Assembly (NCBI GenBank): GCA_963920575.1
Contig: OY986972.1
Span: 24,910,672 to 24,974,671 of the forward strand
Origin: Narthecium ossifragum
Taxonomy: Eukaryota > Streptophyta > Magnoliopsida > Dioscoreales > Nartheciaceae
Length of the DNA: 64,000 bases
Reading direction: 5' to 3'
The position numbers and the translations under genes were made by a program. How positions within the stretch are numbered: position 1 is the stretch's first letter; every line of letters starts with the position of its first letter. Of this stretch, positions 37,701-47,277 are shown piece by piece. Under the pieces are notes generated by a model. It was not told where the DNA came from. It did not search any database and worked only from the letters and a program-made list of their open reading frames with translations.

Positions 37701-38066
37701 CATTTAACAAGCATTCAAGCAATAAACTCTTCCTACCTAGGTTTTCATTTTTTTAATTATCAAAAAAGATCCAATTCACCTTCATCTTAAGCTTTCAGTG
37801 GTCATATGGTCTTATGTGTAGAAAAATCACCCAACAGTAGCCAGAGTCGTTACAAACAAATAAAAAATCCATAAGATCCTGTGGCTGCAAACCAAATAAA
37901 AGATTGGTTGATCATCAAAATCAGCTTCATAAATACCACCAACCAAACACCTGATCAGCTCATGCATCATCAAATAATACAAGCAATCAAACGTAGAATC
38001 GATTGTTTGTTATAGCATTATCTACTACAGTGCAATGGGTGGTGCACCGACCAAACGCGCCCTACA

Positions 38067-38359
38067 TCTGTAGAACTCAATCTCATTGCTGTCCCCGATC
38101 GAGCTACCACATTTGATTGTGGGAGACTTTAATGTCTCTATTTCCCCGGAAGAGAAGAGAGGAGGTTCACCATTCTTGTTCTCTAGAGGTAAGGATTTTT
38201 CTAGTTCGTTATTTTGGGCTAAGGTTTCAGGTTCTCTACCGCCTGTGGACATTTCTAGTCTTGCGTAGGTAGTTTGTTAGCTCTCTTGTATTTCCTTTAC
38301 TATTTTTCTTAGCCCTTGGGCTCAAATCGTAAAAGAAAAAAAAGAAAAAAAAAAAGACC
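38067..38359 (+). mobile_element. Internally deleted LINE with 12-bp target-site duplication
   Basis: The element reads HLIVGDFNVSISPEEKRGG (about 38100-38160), the endonuclease-domain motif GDFN with SPEEKRGG of plant LINE ORF2. It then jumps to a LINE-type 3' end (CCCTTGGGCTCAAATCGTAA) and an A-rich tail ending at 38359. The direct repeat ACGCGCCCTACA flanks it at 38055-38066 and 38360-38371. Reverse transcriptase is missing, so it cannot move by itself. Confidence 0.8.
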
Positions 38360-38371
38360 ACGCGCCCTACA

Positions 38372-38937
38372 AAATCCAGGATTCGCTGCCTCCGCGTTTC
38401 GTCTAACTGGTCGAAGTCAAACCCCATCCATCTTTCGTTTCCTTTGGAGCCAACCAATATAAATCTCAGGCGGAGCTGAGCTTTCTCCAGCTTGTGATTA
38501 TATTGGTTCTTAAAAGCCGGCGAGCATTCCGGTACATGACAAGTTGCCAAACTCAGGCTGCCCTGCACCAAATCTGACAATATGTATAGAAACATCCAAG
38601 TAATTGACTTCAAAGCCTCGAAGTAATTTCTTGTGGATCTATAGTATAGTATACACAAAGCCTTTACTTGCCGAACAATTATTATAGCACAAGAGTTTAC
38701 TCGAGTAAAATATTCCATGTGGATCAGATCTCCTGCCCTGTGTATGAAAGAGAACCAAACTTGGAAGAGATCTATGAAACTTCTGGCCTAAGTTCCACCA
38801 AGACCAGAGGTAAGAGGGCCAGAGGGGTATGCCAAACAAGTGTTGAATCTTTGGCACTTCCCCTCCTTGAGGGTCAACGATTTGGTAAGCATTGAATGCG
38901 AAAACAGGGATCAGTAAGCTCAAAGCAGTGCCCTGCA
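38372..38937 (-). pseudogene. Coding-like minus-strand stretch of unknown identity, interrupted
   Basis: Two open segments look protein-like: one around 38937-38640 (PVFAFNAYQIVDPQGGEVPK, then LFGIPLWPSYLWSWW) and one around 38560-38372 (LVGSKGNERWMGFDFDQLDE). No in-frame ATG opens the first, and no splice structure joining them was convincing. A TATAAATA (minus) lies just upstream at about 38965. The LINE copy was inserted at its left edge. I do not recognise the family; it may be a decayed gene or a gene I failed to splice. Confidence 0.3.
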
Positions 38938-39016
38938 CATGATCTTATATTACTCTATTTATAGAGCCAGAGAAGTCTAGCTAGTAGTTATACTTGTTAG
39001 TGCAGGCACTCGCCAA

Positions 39017-39026
39017 TCGATAAATA
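39017..39026 (+). promoter_or_regulatory. TATA-like element of the root-cap family gene
   Basis: CGATAAATAC about 50 bp before the ATG; the spacing is short and the match moderate. Confidence 0.3.
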
Positions 39027-39075
39027 CTGTAGGGAAGGCTTTGGCAGCCTTCCAGATCATAGAGACGCATTAGCC

Positions 39076-40147
39076 ATGGAGTACAGCAGCAGCAGCAGGG
39101 AGAAGCGAGCGATCATGGCTCTGCTGCTGTTCTTCATCGTCGCTATTGCAGCCATCGCAGTCGAAGGCGCGCCAGCGCAGCCACAGCTAATCACCTGCCG
39201 CAACCGGCCAAGCCCATGCTTCTTTAAGATCCGCAGGTGCCCCAAAGAGTGCCCCGATCCCAAACCATCAGATCCCCGTGCCAAAGCCTGCTTCTTCGAC
39301 TGCAACTCCCCCTTGTGCCAGACCGCCTGCCGCGGTACGTACCTAATCATCATTTAAGCTTGCTGACTGTTGTACGTACATTAGCTGCTGGTATATATAT
39401 ATATGAGACAACTCCTCGATCGTTGCAGGTCGCAAGCCAAACTGCAACGGCCTGGGAGCTGGCTGCTACGATCCCAGATTCATTGGTGGCGATGGCATCA
39501 TGTTCTACTTCCACGGGAAGAAGGATGAGAGCTTCAGCCTTGTCTCGGAGCCCAGGTTTCAGATCAATGCTCGGTTCATTGGCCTCCGTCCCGCCGGGAG
39601 ATCCCGGGACTTCACCTGGATCCAGGCGCTCGGGATCATGTTCGGCTCTCATGCGTTCACTGTTGAGGCTGCCCGAGCTGAGAAATGGGACGACTCCGTC
39701 GACCACTTTAAGTTCTCTTATGATGGTGAGGAATTGGAGCTCCCAGAAGGCCACCTTTCTGAGTGGAGACCATCGTCGGCAGAGGATCAGCTACTGACGG
39801 TCGAGAGGACCGGAAGCCGAAACAGTGTAATGGTCACGCTTGAAGGCATGGTAGAGGTATCGGTCAGCGTCGTGCCGATCACCAAGGAGGATGACAGGAT
39901 CCACAAGTATGGCGTGCCGGCCGACGACTGCTACGCCCACCTGGAGGTGCAGTTCAAGTTCCTGAAGCTCTCGCCGGTGGTGGACGGAGTGCTCGGCCGC
40001 ACTTATCGTCCGGACTTCCAGAACACTGCGAAGGCTGGCGTGGAGATGCCGGTGGTCGGCGGCGAGGATAAGTACAGGACTTCGTCCCTCGTTGCTCCGG
40101 ACTGTAATGCTTGTTTGTATAGTACTACTCCATTGGCGGATAGCTAG
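39076..40147 (+). CDS. Root-cap family secreted protein, 325 aa
   Basis: Exons 39076-39334 and 39429-40147 join in phase 1 to give 325 residues. A signal peptide covers residues 1 to about 30 (hydrophobic core ALLLFFIVAIAAIAVEG); M1 or M14 could start it. A Cys/Pro-rich segment follows (CRNRPSPCFF, CPKECPDP, CFFDCNSPLCQTAC). The root-cap domain comes next (GGDGIMFYFHGKKDESFSLV ... INARFIGLRPAGRSRDFTW) with the conserved DDCYAHLEVQF near the C-terminus. Family members are extracellular and often expressed in root cap or other sloughing tissue; biochemical function is not established. The exons are GC-rich compared with the surroundings. The last 40 residues (after EDKYRTSSLVAPDC) are less conserved. 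Confidence 0.9.
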
Positions 40148-41274
40148 CTTGATTAGATTGTTGTAATGGCGTGATCAATTTGAATTGAGATGTGATCGAA
40201 GATTATTATTGGTCGACTATGATCAAGTATTCAAGTCGACCATGTAATCGAAGAATATTGTATTCTTTAAGAATAAAGATGGGATATCAAATTGTCATCT
40301 ATTATATAAGATTAAATACATCGAATAGAGATGCTCGATCTAAATTAAATCTGAATATATCATACGATCAAAATGAAGTCACGTGAAATGTGTATTTTAT
40401 CATACGGATGCGGATGCTTGATCCAAATTATATCTAGGTATATCAGAAGATCAAGATGAAATCACGTAGACGGGTGAAGATAGGTGGGTTAATTATTTTC
40501 AAGCCAAGTTTAACTTTTAATATAACAAAATATAAAGCAAAGATAAAATAAAGTGCTAATAAGAGTATCCACCCTTAGCGAGCCAAGCTTGACCGGGTCA
40601 ACTGTTGCTCAAGCACGGCTTAAAATCAAAATTATGAGCCAAACAATTAATAGTGATCAAGCTCAGCTAATTTTCAAGCTTGGTTGAGCCTATTACTAAG
40701 CCGAGCTCAAACCGGTTATTTTAACATATAGACTTGAGAGATTTACAACAAAACACAAAAGAATAGAAACTGAAATTATGTAATCAAACTTGATAGGACA
40801 CAATGTGATAATAAAATTGTGAGCCATTTAACTGGGAAACAATACCCATAAACAAGAATTAAAGCTATAAATCATTCAGTTTAGCGAAAGATACAGGATG
40901 TTTAAATCCGGTGAGTCCATAGAGTGGAAATAAAACAAAGAAAGAAGCCTAACCGAGCATAATTCAGCACAGTACATTACGATATAGAGAAATGGAACTG
41001 GACACCAATGCCCAAAAACAGCAAATGCAAGCTATATATATATATCAGTCAGTTTGAAGAACCATACAAGAAGCTGAACTCTTTTTTACACTGGAAATGA
41101 CAAGAACAAATAAGTGCACTCGAAAGTAATTCAGTCGTATCACAGAGCAACACATGAGATCCAAATAAAAAAAAACAGAATGGAAGAAACTGGGAAGGAA
41201 CCTTCTCTAGTTTAATGAGGAGTCAGGCATGCTTCAATCCCACAGATCATCAATTATGTTGGAAATTGCTCTCC
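40148..41274. other. Intergenic, repeat-like in part
   Basis: 3' UTR of the root-cap gene, then AT-rich DNA. 40570-40720 is made of GAGCCAAGCTTG/CAAGCTCAGC units, a repeat style common in plants. The 3' UTR of the THE1-like gene is at the right. Confidence 0.5.
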
Positions 41275-43797
41275 TCATCTTCCTCGAGGATTCACAAGCT
41301 GAGAAAACACAGTGCTAGTTGCAGCATCCTCTGGATCATCATCGGTTCCTGAGTTTACTCCCTCGATCATGCTAACACTGTTGTCAAAGGGTTCGAGCTG
41401 CGCTAATTGGATGCCCGGAATGTTGTTTGTGCTGTTCTCATCCGGGTCGGCAAGCGCAGATGTTTCATCAAGCTGAAGAGCATACTCCAGATTCCAAAGA
41501 ACATCTCCCATCGTAGGCCTATCAACTCCCTGCTCAGCCAGGCATTTTTCAGCTGTATCGCCGTATTTCTTAAGCGAAGCAGGATTAATCTTTCCCATCA
41601 ATGTAGAGTCCATGATTTGCTCTAGCATGCCCTTCTTCTGCCAGGTCATGGCCCATTCTGCTATGTTAACCTGCTCTCTTGGGAGGACAGGGTTGAGAGC
41701 AGGCCTTGCACAGAAGACTTCCATTAGCACGACCCCAAATGAATATACGTCAGACTTCTCAGTTAGCTGTTGCCTCCGGAAATACTCAGGATCAAGGTAT
41801 CCAAAGCTACCTTTGACAGCAGTACTGACATGGGTCTGGTCTAATGCTGGGCCAGTCTTTGAAAGGCCGAAGTCTGCAACTTTTGCAACAAAGTTTTCAT
41901 CTAGGAGTATGTTAGTGGTCTTCACATCACGATGTATTATGCTCTGAGCTGCACCAGTGTGAAGGTAATGCAAGCCCCTTGCGGCCCCAATGCAGATTTC
42001 AAGCCGCTGTCTCCATGATAGTGATGGAAGGTTCGCCCCATATAGATGACTCCTTAGCGGCCCATTTGCCATGTACTCATAAACAAGAATCATCTCAGAT
42101 CGTTCATCGCAGTAGCCAATCAGTGAGACCAGGTGGCGATGCCGGAGCTTGGACAACATCTCGATCTCTGTATGGAACTCAGTCAACCCCTGCTCGGATC
42201 TTGGATTCCCTCTCTTCACTGCAACATTAGTACTATCTTCCAGTGTGCCCTTGTAGACTTTCCCAAAGCCGCCAACACCAAGAAGCAAGCTCTCATCGAA
42301 CTTATTAGTAGCATCCATGATCTCTTGGAATGTGAACACACGACCGAGGTTTGTAGAGGCCAAAGAGATGCAACTTGCTGTACCACTTTTCTGGGAAGTG
42401 GTTGAAACTTTACTAATTGTATGCGAGTTTCCATACAGGGGCAATGGCAACCAGGGGTGGCTATGGGGACTAGTTTTTGCCCTCCGCATGAAGCAACAAC
42501 ATAACAACGTCAGCAATCCCACAGCACCTGCAACTCCCAGAACCACCCCAATAATGATCGCCATCTTGTTAGTCTTTGATGGGGACTCTGGAAGAAGATC
42601 CCTCGCAGAGGAGAGCCCATCCAAGCTTCCAACATTATTGCTAATTTTCATGATCTCCAGCCCATTCAGGAGTGCATTGCTATAATCGGCCATTGTGTCA
42701 GGACCAACACTAACGGAAAGGAGACCCGAACCATTAGAGGAATTTGAAACAAAATCCTTGTAGTATGGAATCGAGAGATCACCCTTTAATGATGATAGAT
42801 CGAGACTACCAATGGCAATGTTGGAATTGAGATAGACATTGAAAACTAGAGTGTTGAGAGCCTTACTGACAATGTCACAGAAGTGGAGACGGATCAAGTA
42901 GGAGAAGCTCGGATCCACTGAGAAGATCCAGGTCATATTGAAACTCAAGTTCGTCACATTGGCGTCTCCCATGACATCTGCTGTGGAGTAAACCAATTTT
43001 GGCGCAGTCTCTGCAGTCACTCCAGCAGGATAATTTATGGTCGAAGGATCTACAGACACATTCAGAGCAGAGCCATTGACGTGCAGGTATTTGCCATCAC
43101 TCTCCCAAGTCCTCCCAAGGGAATCATTCTGAGGTGTGAGCCGAGGGCCTCCCATGTTCAGCCGGTACATGGTCTCAAGACTGAGTACAGAGAGTCCACT
43201 AAAAGGGGCATTAGGTATGGCCAGAGCCTGATCATAGATCAATTCATCAGGGACGGAGACAACCTCTATCCCATTGACAAATGTGACAGAGCCATTAGAG
43301 GGTATGAAAGCAAGCACCAATGAACCAGAGGTGATGTTCACTGAATACTCCTTGTAGAGATAAGAATAGTTGGAGTTTTTGAAGGTAAAATTGTTCATGA
43401 GGACAAAATCATCTGTCACCACTGTTATAGGAGCAGAAGACAAGTCATGCCCAGAACCAGGAAGAGGGCAGAAATAGAGGCGAACCCAATGGCGGCCAGG
43501 TTTTTGGATGTCGAACTCATAGTAAGCTGGCTGTGAAAAGATGCGAAGGGATTGGTATATCGGATTTGGTAGAGTGGAATTGGCAGCGGAAAGAGTATCA
43601 TCTCTGGATGTTTTCAGAGAAAAGAATGATTGCTGTGAATCAGGAACAAAGACCTGGCCTTGGGACGAGACGTTCTGTGGAGATCCACAGGCTAGGAAGT
43701 AGTTGTCCACAGAGGTGAATGCAGCAAATGAAACATCACATAGAAGGGCAAGGAACACCAAGGAAGAGTGCAAACGGATCCAACAAGACAGTCTCAT
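41275..43797 (-). CDS. THE1: THESEUS1-like receptor kinase (CrRLK1L family), 840 aa
   Basis: One coding exon, as usual for the family. Signal peptide 1-25; two malectin-like domains about 30-385 with several N-glycosylation sites; one membrane helix about 412-436 followed by CCCFMRR; juxtamembrane HPWLPLPLYGNSHT; kinase domain about 500-775. Catalytic features are intact: glycine loop GVGGFG (507-512), K528, HRD at 622-624, DFG at 642-644. The tail NNIPGIQLAQLEPFDNSVSM ... FSQLVNPRGR is characteristic of THE1 rather than FERONIA or HERK1. THE1 sits in the plasma membrane and senses cell-wall integrity, with RALF peptides as ligands. A leader intron ending just before the ATG (acceptor tgtgcag at about 43826) is likely, with the first leader exon near 44500-44650. 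Confidence 0.95.
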   Translation of the reverse strand: MRLSCWIRLHSSLVFLALLCDVSFAAFTSVDNYFLACGSPQNVSSQGQVFVPDSQQSFFSLKTSRDDTLSAANSTLPNPIYQSLRIFSQPAYYEFDIQKPGRHWVRLYFCPLPGSGHDLSSAPITVVTDDFVLMNNFTFKNSNYSYLYKEYSVNITSGSLVLAFIPSNGSVTFVNGIEVVSVPDELIYDQALAIPNAPFSGLSVLSLETMYRLNMGGPRLTPQNDSLGRTWESDGKYLHVNGSALNVSVDPSTINYPAGVTAETAPKLVYSTADVMGDANVTNLSFNMTWIFSVDPSFSYLIRLHFCDIVSKALNTLVFNVYLNSNIAIGSLDLSSLKGDLSIPYYKDFVSNSSNGSGLLSVSVGPDTMADYSNALLNGLEIMKISNNVGSLDGLSSARDLLPESPSKTNKMAIIIGVVLGVAGAVGLLTLLCCCFMRRAKTSPHSHPWLPLPLYGNSHTISKVSTTSQKSGTASCISLASTNLGRVFTFQEIMDATNKFDESLLLGVGGFGKVYKGTLEDSTNVAVKRGNPRSEQGLTEFHTEIEMLSKLRHRHLVSLIGYCDERSEMILVYEYMANGPLRSHLYGANLPSLSWRQRLEICIGAARGLHYLHTGAAQSIIHRDVKTTNILLDENFVAKVADFGLSKTGPALDQTHVSTAVKGSFGYLDPEYFRRQQLTEKSDVYSFGVVLMEVFCARPALNPVLPREQVNIAEWAMTWQKKGMLEQIMDSTLMGKINPASLKKYGDTAEKCLAEQGVDRPTMGDVLWNLEYALQLDETSALADPDENSTNNIPGIQLAQLEPFDNSVSMIEGVNSGTDDDPEDAATSTVFSQLVNPRGR

Positions 43798-45259
43798 CTT
43801 CTTAATCTATAACTTACTTCTGCACAGATCCAAGAGTCTCCCAAGATCCTAAAAAACTTAATGCCACCAAAAATTCCCACGTAAAACTTCCCCAAATTCC
43901 TACTCCTTGGTTCTTAAATGATCGAAATCATATTTCATTCTAAAAACACCTAGATCTCCAATGTTCAGTGTCTAGAAACCCATGCTCGGACGACCAATAA
44001 AAGAAACTAACTAGCAAAAGAAACAAAAAGAGGAAAAGGAAATGCACCCCCTCAGTCTCAGAATCAATGCTTCAAAACTCCCAGACACAAAACTAAAACC
44101 TCCCTATTTATGATTCGAAAAGGGAATAGAAAGTAGCAATGCCTGTATGAAAATCGAAGGAGAAAAAAACCCAATGCCAGACTAAAAACTCAAGGATCTT
44201 GATCTCCCAAGAACAAAAACCCCTACTTTCTCACAAACCCAGATGAAAACGAGCCCAGATCCACAAATGTTAAACCCCAGGACCTCTAAACAAAAGATAA
44301 AGGTAACAATGGAAATCCTGCTTCTCTCTTCAAATTCCAATATTAGATTGAACAAAACCAATCAAGATGCAAACTTGTCCACTATTCCATACCTCACCCA
44401 GAAAACCAGACCGAAATCCGCCACTCCCGCGAGAAAACCTGATGGCATTTATGCCCGAACATGCGCAAAGACCCCAGCTTTGTGTCTTTTTTCTGCAACT
44501 TTAGAATGACTCTTTCCAGGCTGTTGGGTTAGGCTGTCATATAGTGAGGGGCAAAATGACCCACACAGCCAGAGCCAGAGGTTACAAGTAGTAGAGGAAT
44601 AAGAGGAGGGTAGAACTAATAAGAAACTCAGAGAGATTGAGAGAGAGAGTTGTGAACTTTCTAATGCTTATCAAGTAGTAGAGTGGGAGGTGGGAGGAGG
44701 AGCTAGCTAGCTGGTGATGCTTGGGGATCATTCATGTGCATGTGGCCTAGCTTTTCCTCTCTTCGCTCGATTCGGAAGTGTCAGGGGGAACAGCTGTGGG
44801 GGTTTCAATGAGCTGGTAACCGCCGTGAGAGCTCCGGTTCCGAGCTTTTGGCTTTCTTTACTAGTACTTACTAACTACTACTGGCCATTGGCCCATGGGG
44901 CTCGTTTTAAGGGGTTTATTATATTGGTTAACTATCCACCAATATTATAGGAAGAGAAAGTGATGGGTGTCACGAAACCAAACAAAAGGTCCATCAGTGG
45001 GGCTTATCTGCATTTTTTTTACACAAACAAACAAGAACTAGGCCCTGATCAACGGCGCTAATTGTGTACGCCTACAGAAGCTTTTATAACTTTGCAAAGA
45101 GGCACCATTTGCAAGGTCACGCCGTCGACCGAGACTTCCGGCGACGTCGACGGATTGGCTGGACGGACCACCATGGAGTCGAGCTCGAGGGGTGGGCTAC
45201 ACGATCTGATCTATACGACAGGACCGTTGAGTTGGGTTAGGTTAGGTGGGGTCGACGTC

Positions 45260-45283
45260 AGAGAGAGAGAGAGAGAGAGAGAG
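45260..45283 (+). repeat. (GA)12 microsatellite
   Basis: Perfect GA dinucleotide run in a GC-rich patch. Similar short GA tracts lie in the leaders of the ArfGAP (about 1421) and nuclease (about 47257-47277) genes. Confidence 0.95.
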
Positions 45284-45748
45284 CGCTACTCGTTAACGTT
45301 CGGGAAGGGGCGGGGCCGCCCGTGGGCAGGGCAGGGCGCCCCCACGTGGTCGGCCGGCGGTGGCGGGATTAGGAAAACGGAGGATTGATTATAAAAGCAG
45401 CCGGCGAGGCGCGGGGAACGATCTCGGGGATCGGGCGGCTGGGAGGGTGCGGATGATGTAGGTATCTATCTACCCGAAGTGGAGGAAGGTGGGTGGGATC
45501 CACCGGAGGCAGGGAGCACATGGGTGTCTCACATGGGTGGGTGGTGACGCCACTGCTGTGCCAATCGTCCTCCGCGTTTGCTTGGTGCCATTCCCATTTC
45601 TACTACACTTAATATATATTTATTATATATGGTCTCCACGTATATCAGCAATATCGTCAAATTCCTCTTTCATTTTCAATAAATTCTGATAATTATATTT
45701 TATTTTCCGGGTTGTCAAAATATTATATATAATATTAGGAGGAGTCGT

Positions 45749-46040
45749 GATTTGTATACATGGAACAAAGCATGTACATAGCATATGCCCTCGAATCAGT
45801 AGTGAGATACCGATTAATTGATTTAGTTCATCGGTACAACAATACCGATGGACTGGATTAATTAATCGTTATATACCTATCGATTCAATATACCAATGAT
45901 CGAATCGATAGTGAGATACCGATTAGTTAATATAATCCATCGGTAGAACAATACCGATGGAATAGATCAATCATTCGGTAGATACCTATCGATTAGACGA
46001 TGTGTGTAATGTATATGGCATATGGTCATGCACACAAATC
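45749..46040. mobile_element. Non-autonomous TIR element, copy 2 (related to 1782-2140)
   Basis: Ends GATTTGTATACATGG and, on the reverse strand, GATTTGTGTGCATGAC form imperfect inverted repeats. The interior carries GAGATACCGATTARTT and CATCGGTA...CAATACCGATGG units, duplicated about 90 bp apart. The end sequence matches copy 1 in inverted orientation. Confidence 0.55.
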
Positions 46041-46218
46041 TTTATTCTAAGGTCATAAGACAAAGTATTTGAAAACTTATTAGGGTGAAATATTTGAAAA
46101 CTTGTTAGGTTGAAATATGAGTCCTCGCTTCTATATAAACTCATGGGCCATGCCCTTTTTCGTTTCCATCACCTGGAATCCATCCTGCTGTAGTGCTGTG
46201 CTGCTGGCCCTTTCTTTT

Positions 46219-46450
46219 CAGCATCTGGCTGTCTCCCAGCATTTGATTTCTGCAATCTGGAGGAGATAAATAGGATGGAGCACTTCTGATGAGGAGGGCC
46301 TACCACACATGATCATTAGCATCTAGCTGTCTCTCCCAGTATTTGATTTCTGCAATCTGGAGGGGATAAATAAGCATGGCCCATGTAACACTTCTGATCA
46401 TCAGAAGACTGGAGGAGGGAGGACCACCACGTACAACATGATCAGATTAG
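46219..46450 (+). repeat. Diverged tandem duplication of about 100-130 bp
   Basis: 46219-46316 and 46317-46450 share AGCATCTRGCTGTCTC, ATTTGATTTCTGCAATCTGG and GATAAATA, CACTTCTGAT, and a GATCA-TTAGC end. The second copy has small insertions. Confidence 0.75.
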
Positions 46451-47171
46451 CAACGACTTTCAATTAATGCTTCAGAAACCAATTAATTTACCAGACGTTT
46501 GGCATCGTCCAAATCAGCTGCTCAAGCAACTAGCTAGCGTAGAACCAGACCGGCCAGACGACCACATGGATCCTTGAGTCATTGTTGCACCAAAAAGGGT
46601 GCACGCATTCATTAATAAAGGCTGTCTATTGTGTTCCAATTAAAGCTATTATTTACGTTATTACTGCTTCAAACCATGGGTTGGAAACTTGGAATCATTA
46701 ATTACGCAAGGGTACATACACATTTATTAGTAATAGCTAGCTAGTGGTACGTTAGTTTCGAGTTTGGACGCAAGATTACGAGCATGCATGACGTACGGGA
46801 GAACATAACGATTAAAAAGCCAATGAGATAGACGGTCAAGCAAGTTTATCCCTTTTACCACATAAGAGCTAGCTGATCCATGCTTAAACGAAACCCCATA
46901 TTAATTTAGCAACATACAGAAGCAAGTTACACCCCAAATATATATAGGACCAACTCATATATGATTTGTATAAGAGATATCCAAGTTTCGTGTTGTGTTT
47001 GTTGTAGTAAATCCAGTGATCTACAAGTTGGAAGATGCTCTTTTATCCCAGGTATCTTAATGTTCAAAGCATAACTAAGCCCATAGACGATCGAGATGCT
47101 CTCTCGTCTAGTCTTGAGATCCTTACGAAACTTGCACTCAAAGAACTCCCTGTTGTCTCTCACAGTTTTTT

Positions 47172-47180
47172 TTATATATA
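47172..47180 (+). promoter_or_regulatory. TATA box candidate for the S1/P1 nuclease gene
   Basis: TTATATATA about 100 bp before the ATG, followed by a GA-rich leader. Confidence 0.5.
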
Positions 47181-47277
47181 ATGCCGGGCATCGTAGGCAT
47201 TGAGCTGTGTTATCTTCGTTAAGATTGATATCATAGAGCGATTTTAGGGGAAAAGAGAAGAGAGAGAGAGAGAGAGA

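Larger units (their letters stand above)
35531..39075. other. Repeat-rich intergenic region
   Basis: In order: PPR promoter side; a short Helitron at 35917-36080; poly-A tracts at about 36485 and 36547; LTR-like remnants at about 36600-37700; a short LINE copy at 38067-38359 with target duplication; and a coding-like but unassigned minus-strand stretch at 38372-38937. Confidence 0.55.
43798..47277. other. Intergenic: THE1 leader, GC-rich promoter-like patch, TIR element, tandem duplication
   Basis: The THE1-like leader and GA-rich promoter side run to about 44700. A GC-rich stretch at 45100-45550 holds a (GA)12 tract and TATAAAAG at about 45391 (plus), but no convincing coding sequence follows. 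The TIR element copy 2 is at 45749-46040 and a tandem duplication is at 46219-46450. AT-rich DNA leads into the nuclease promoter. Confidence 0.5.

Noticed and set aside
38236..38718. 160-codon minus-strand frame
   Set aside because: It reads through the A-rich tail and 3' end of the inserted LINE (poly-Phe/Lys stretches), so it is not a real gene as it stands; only the part right of 38371 was kept as a coding-like stretch.
41407..43323. Several plus-strand frames opposite the THE1-like gene
   Set aside because: Shadows of the long coding exon; no codon-level sign of a second gene.
44243..44509. 88-codon frame in the THE1-like leader
   Set aside because: No family-like sequence and it sits in the leader on the opposite strand.
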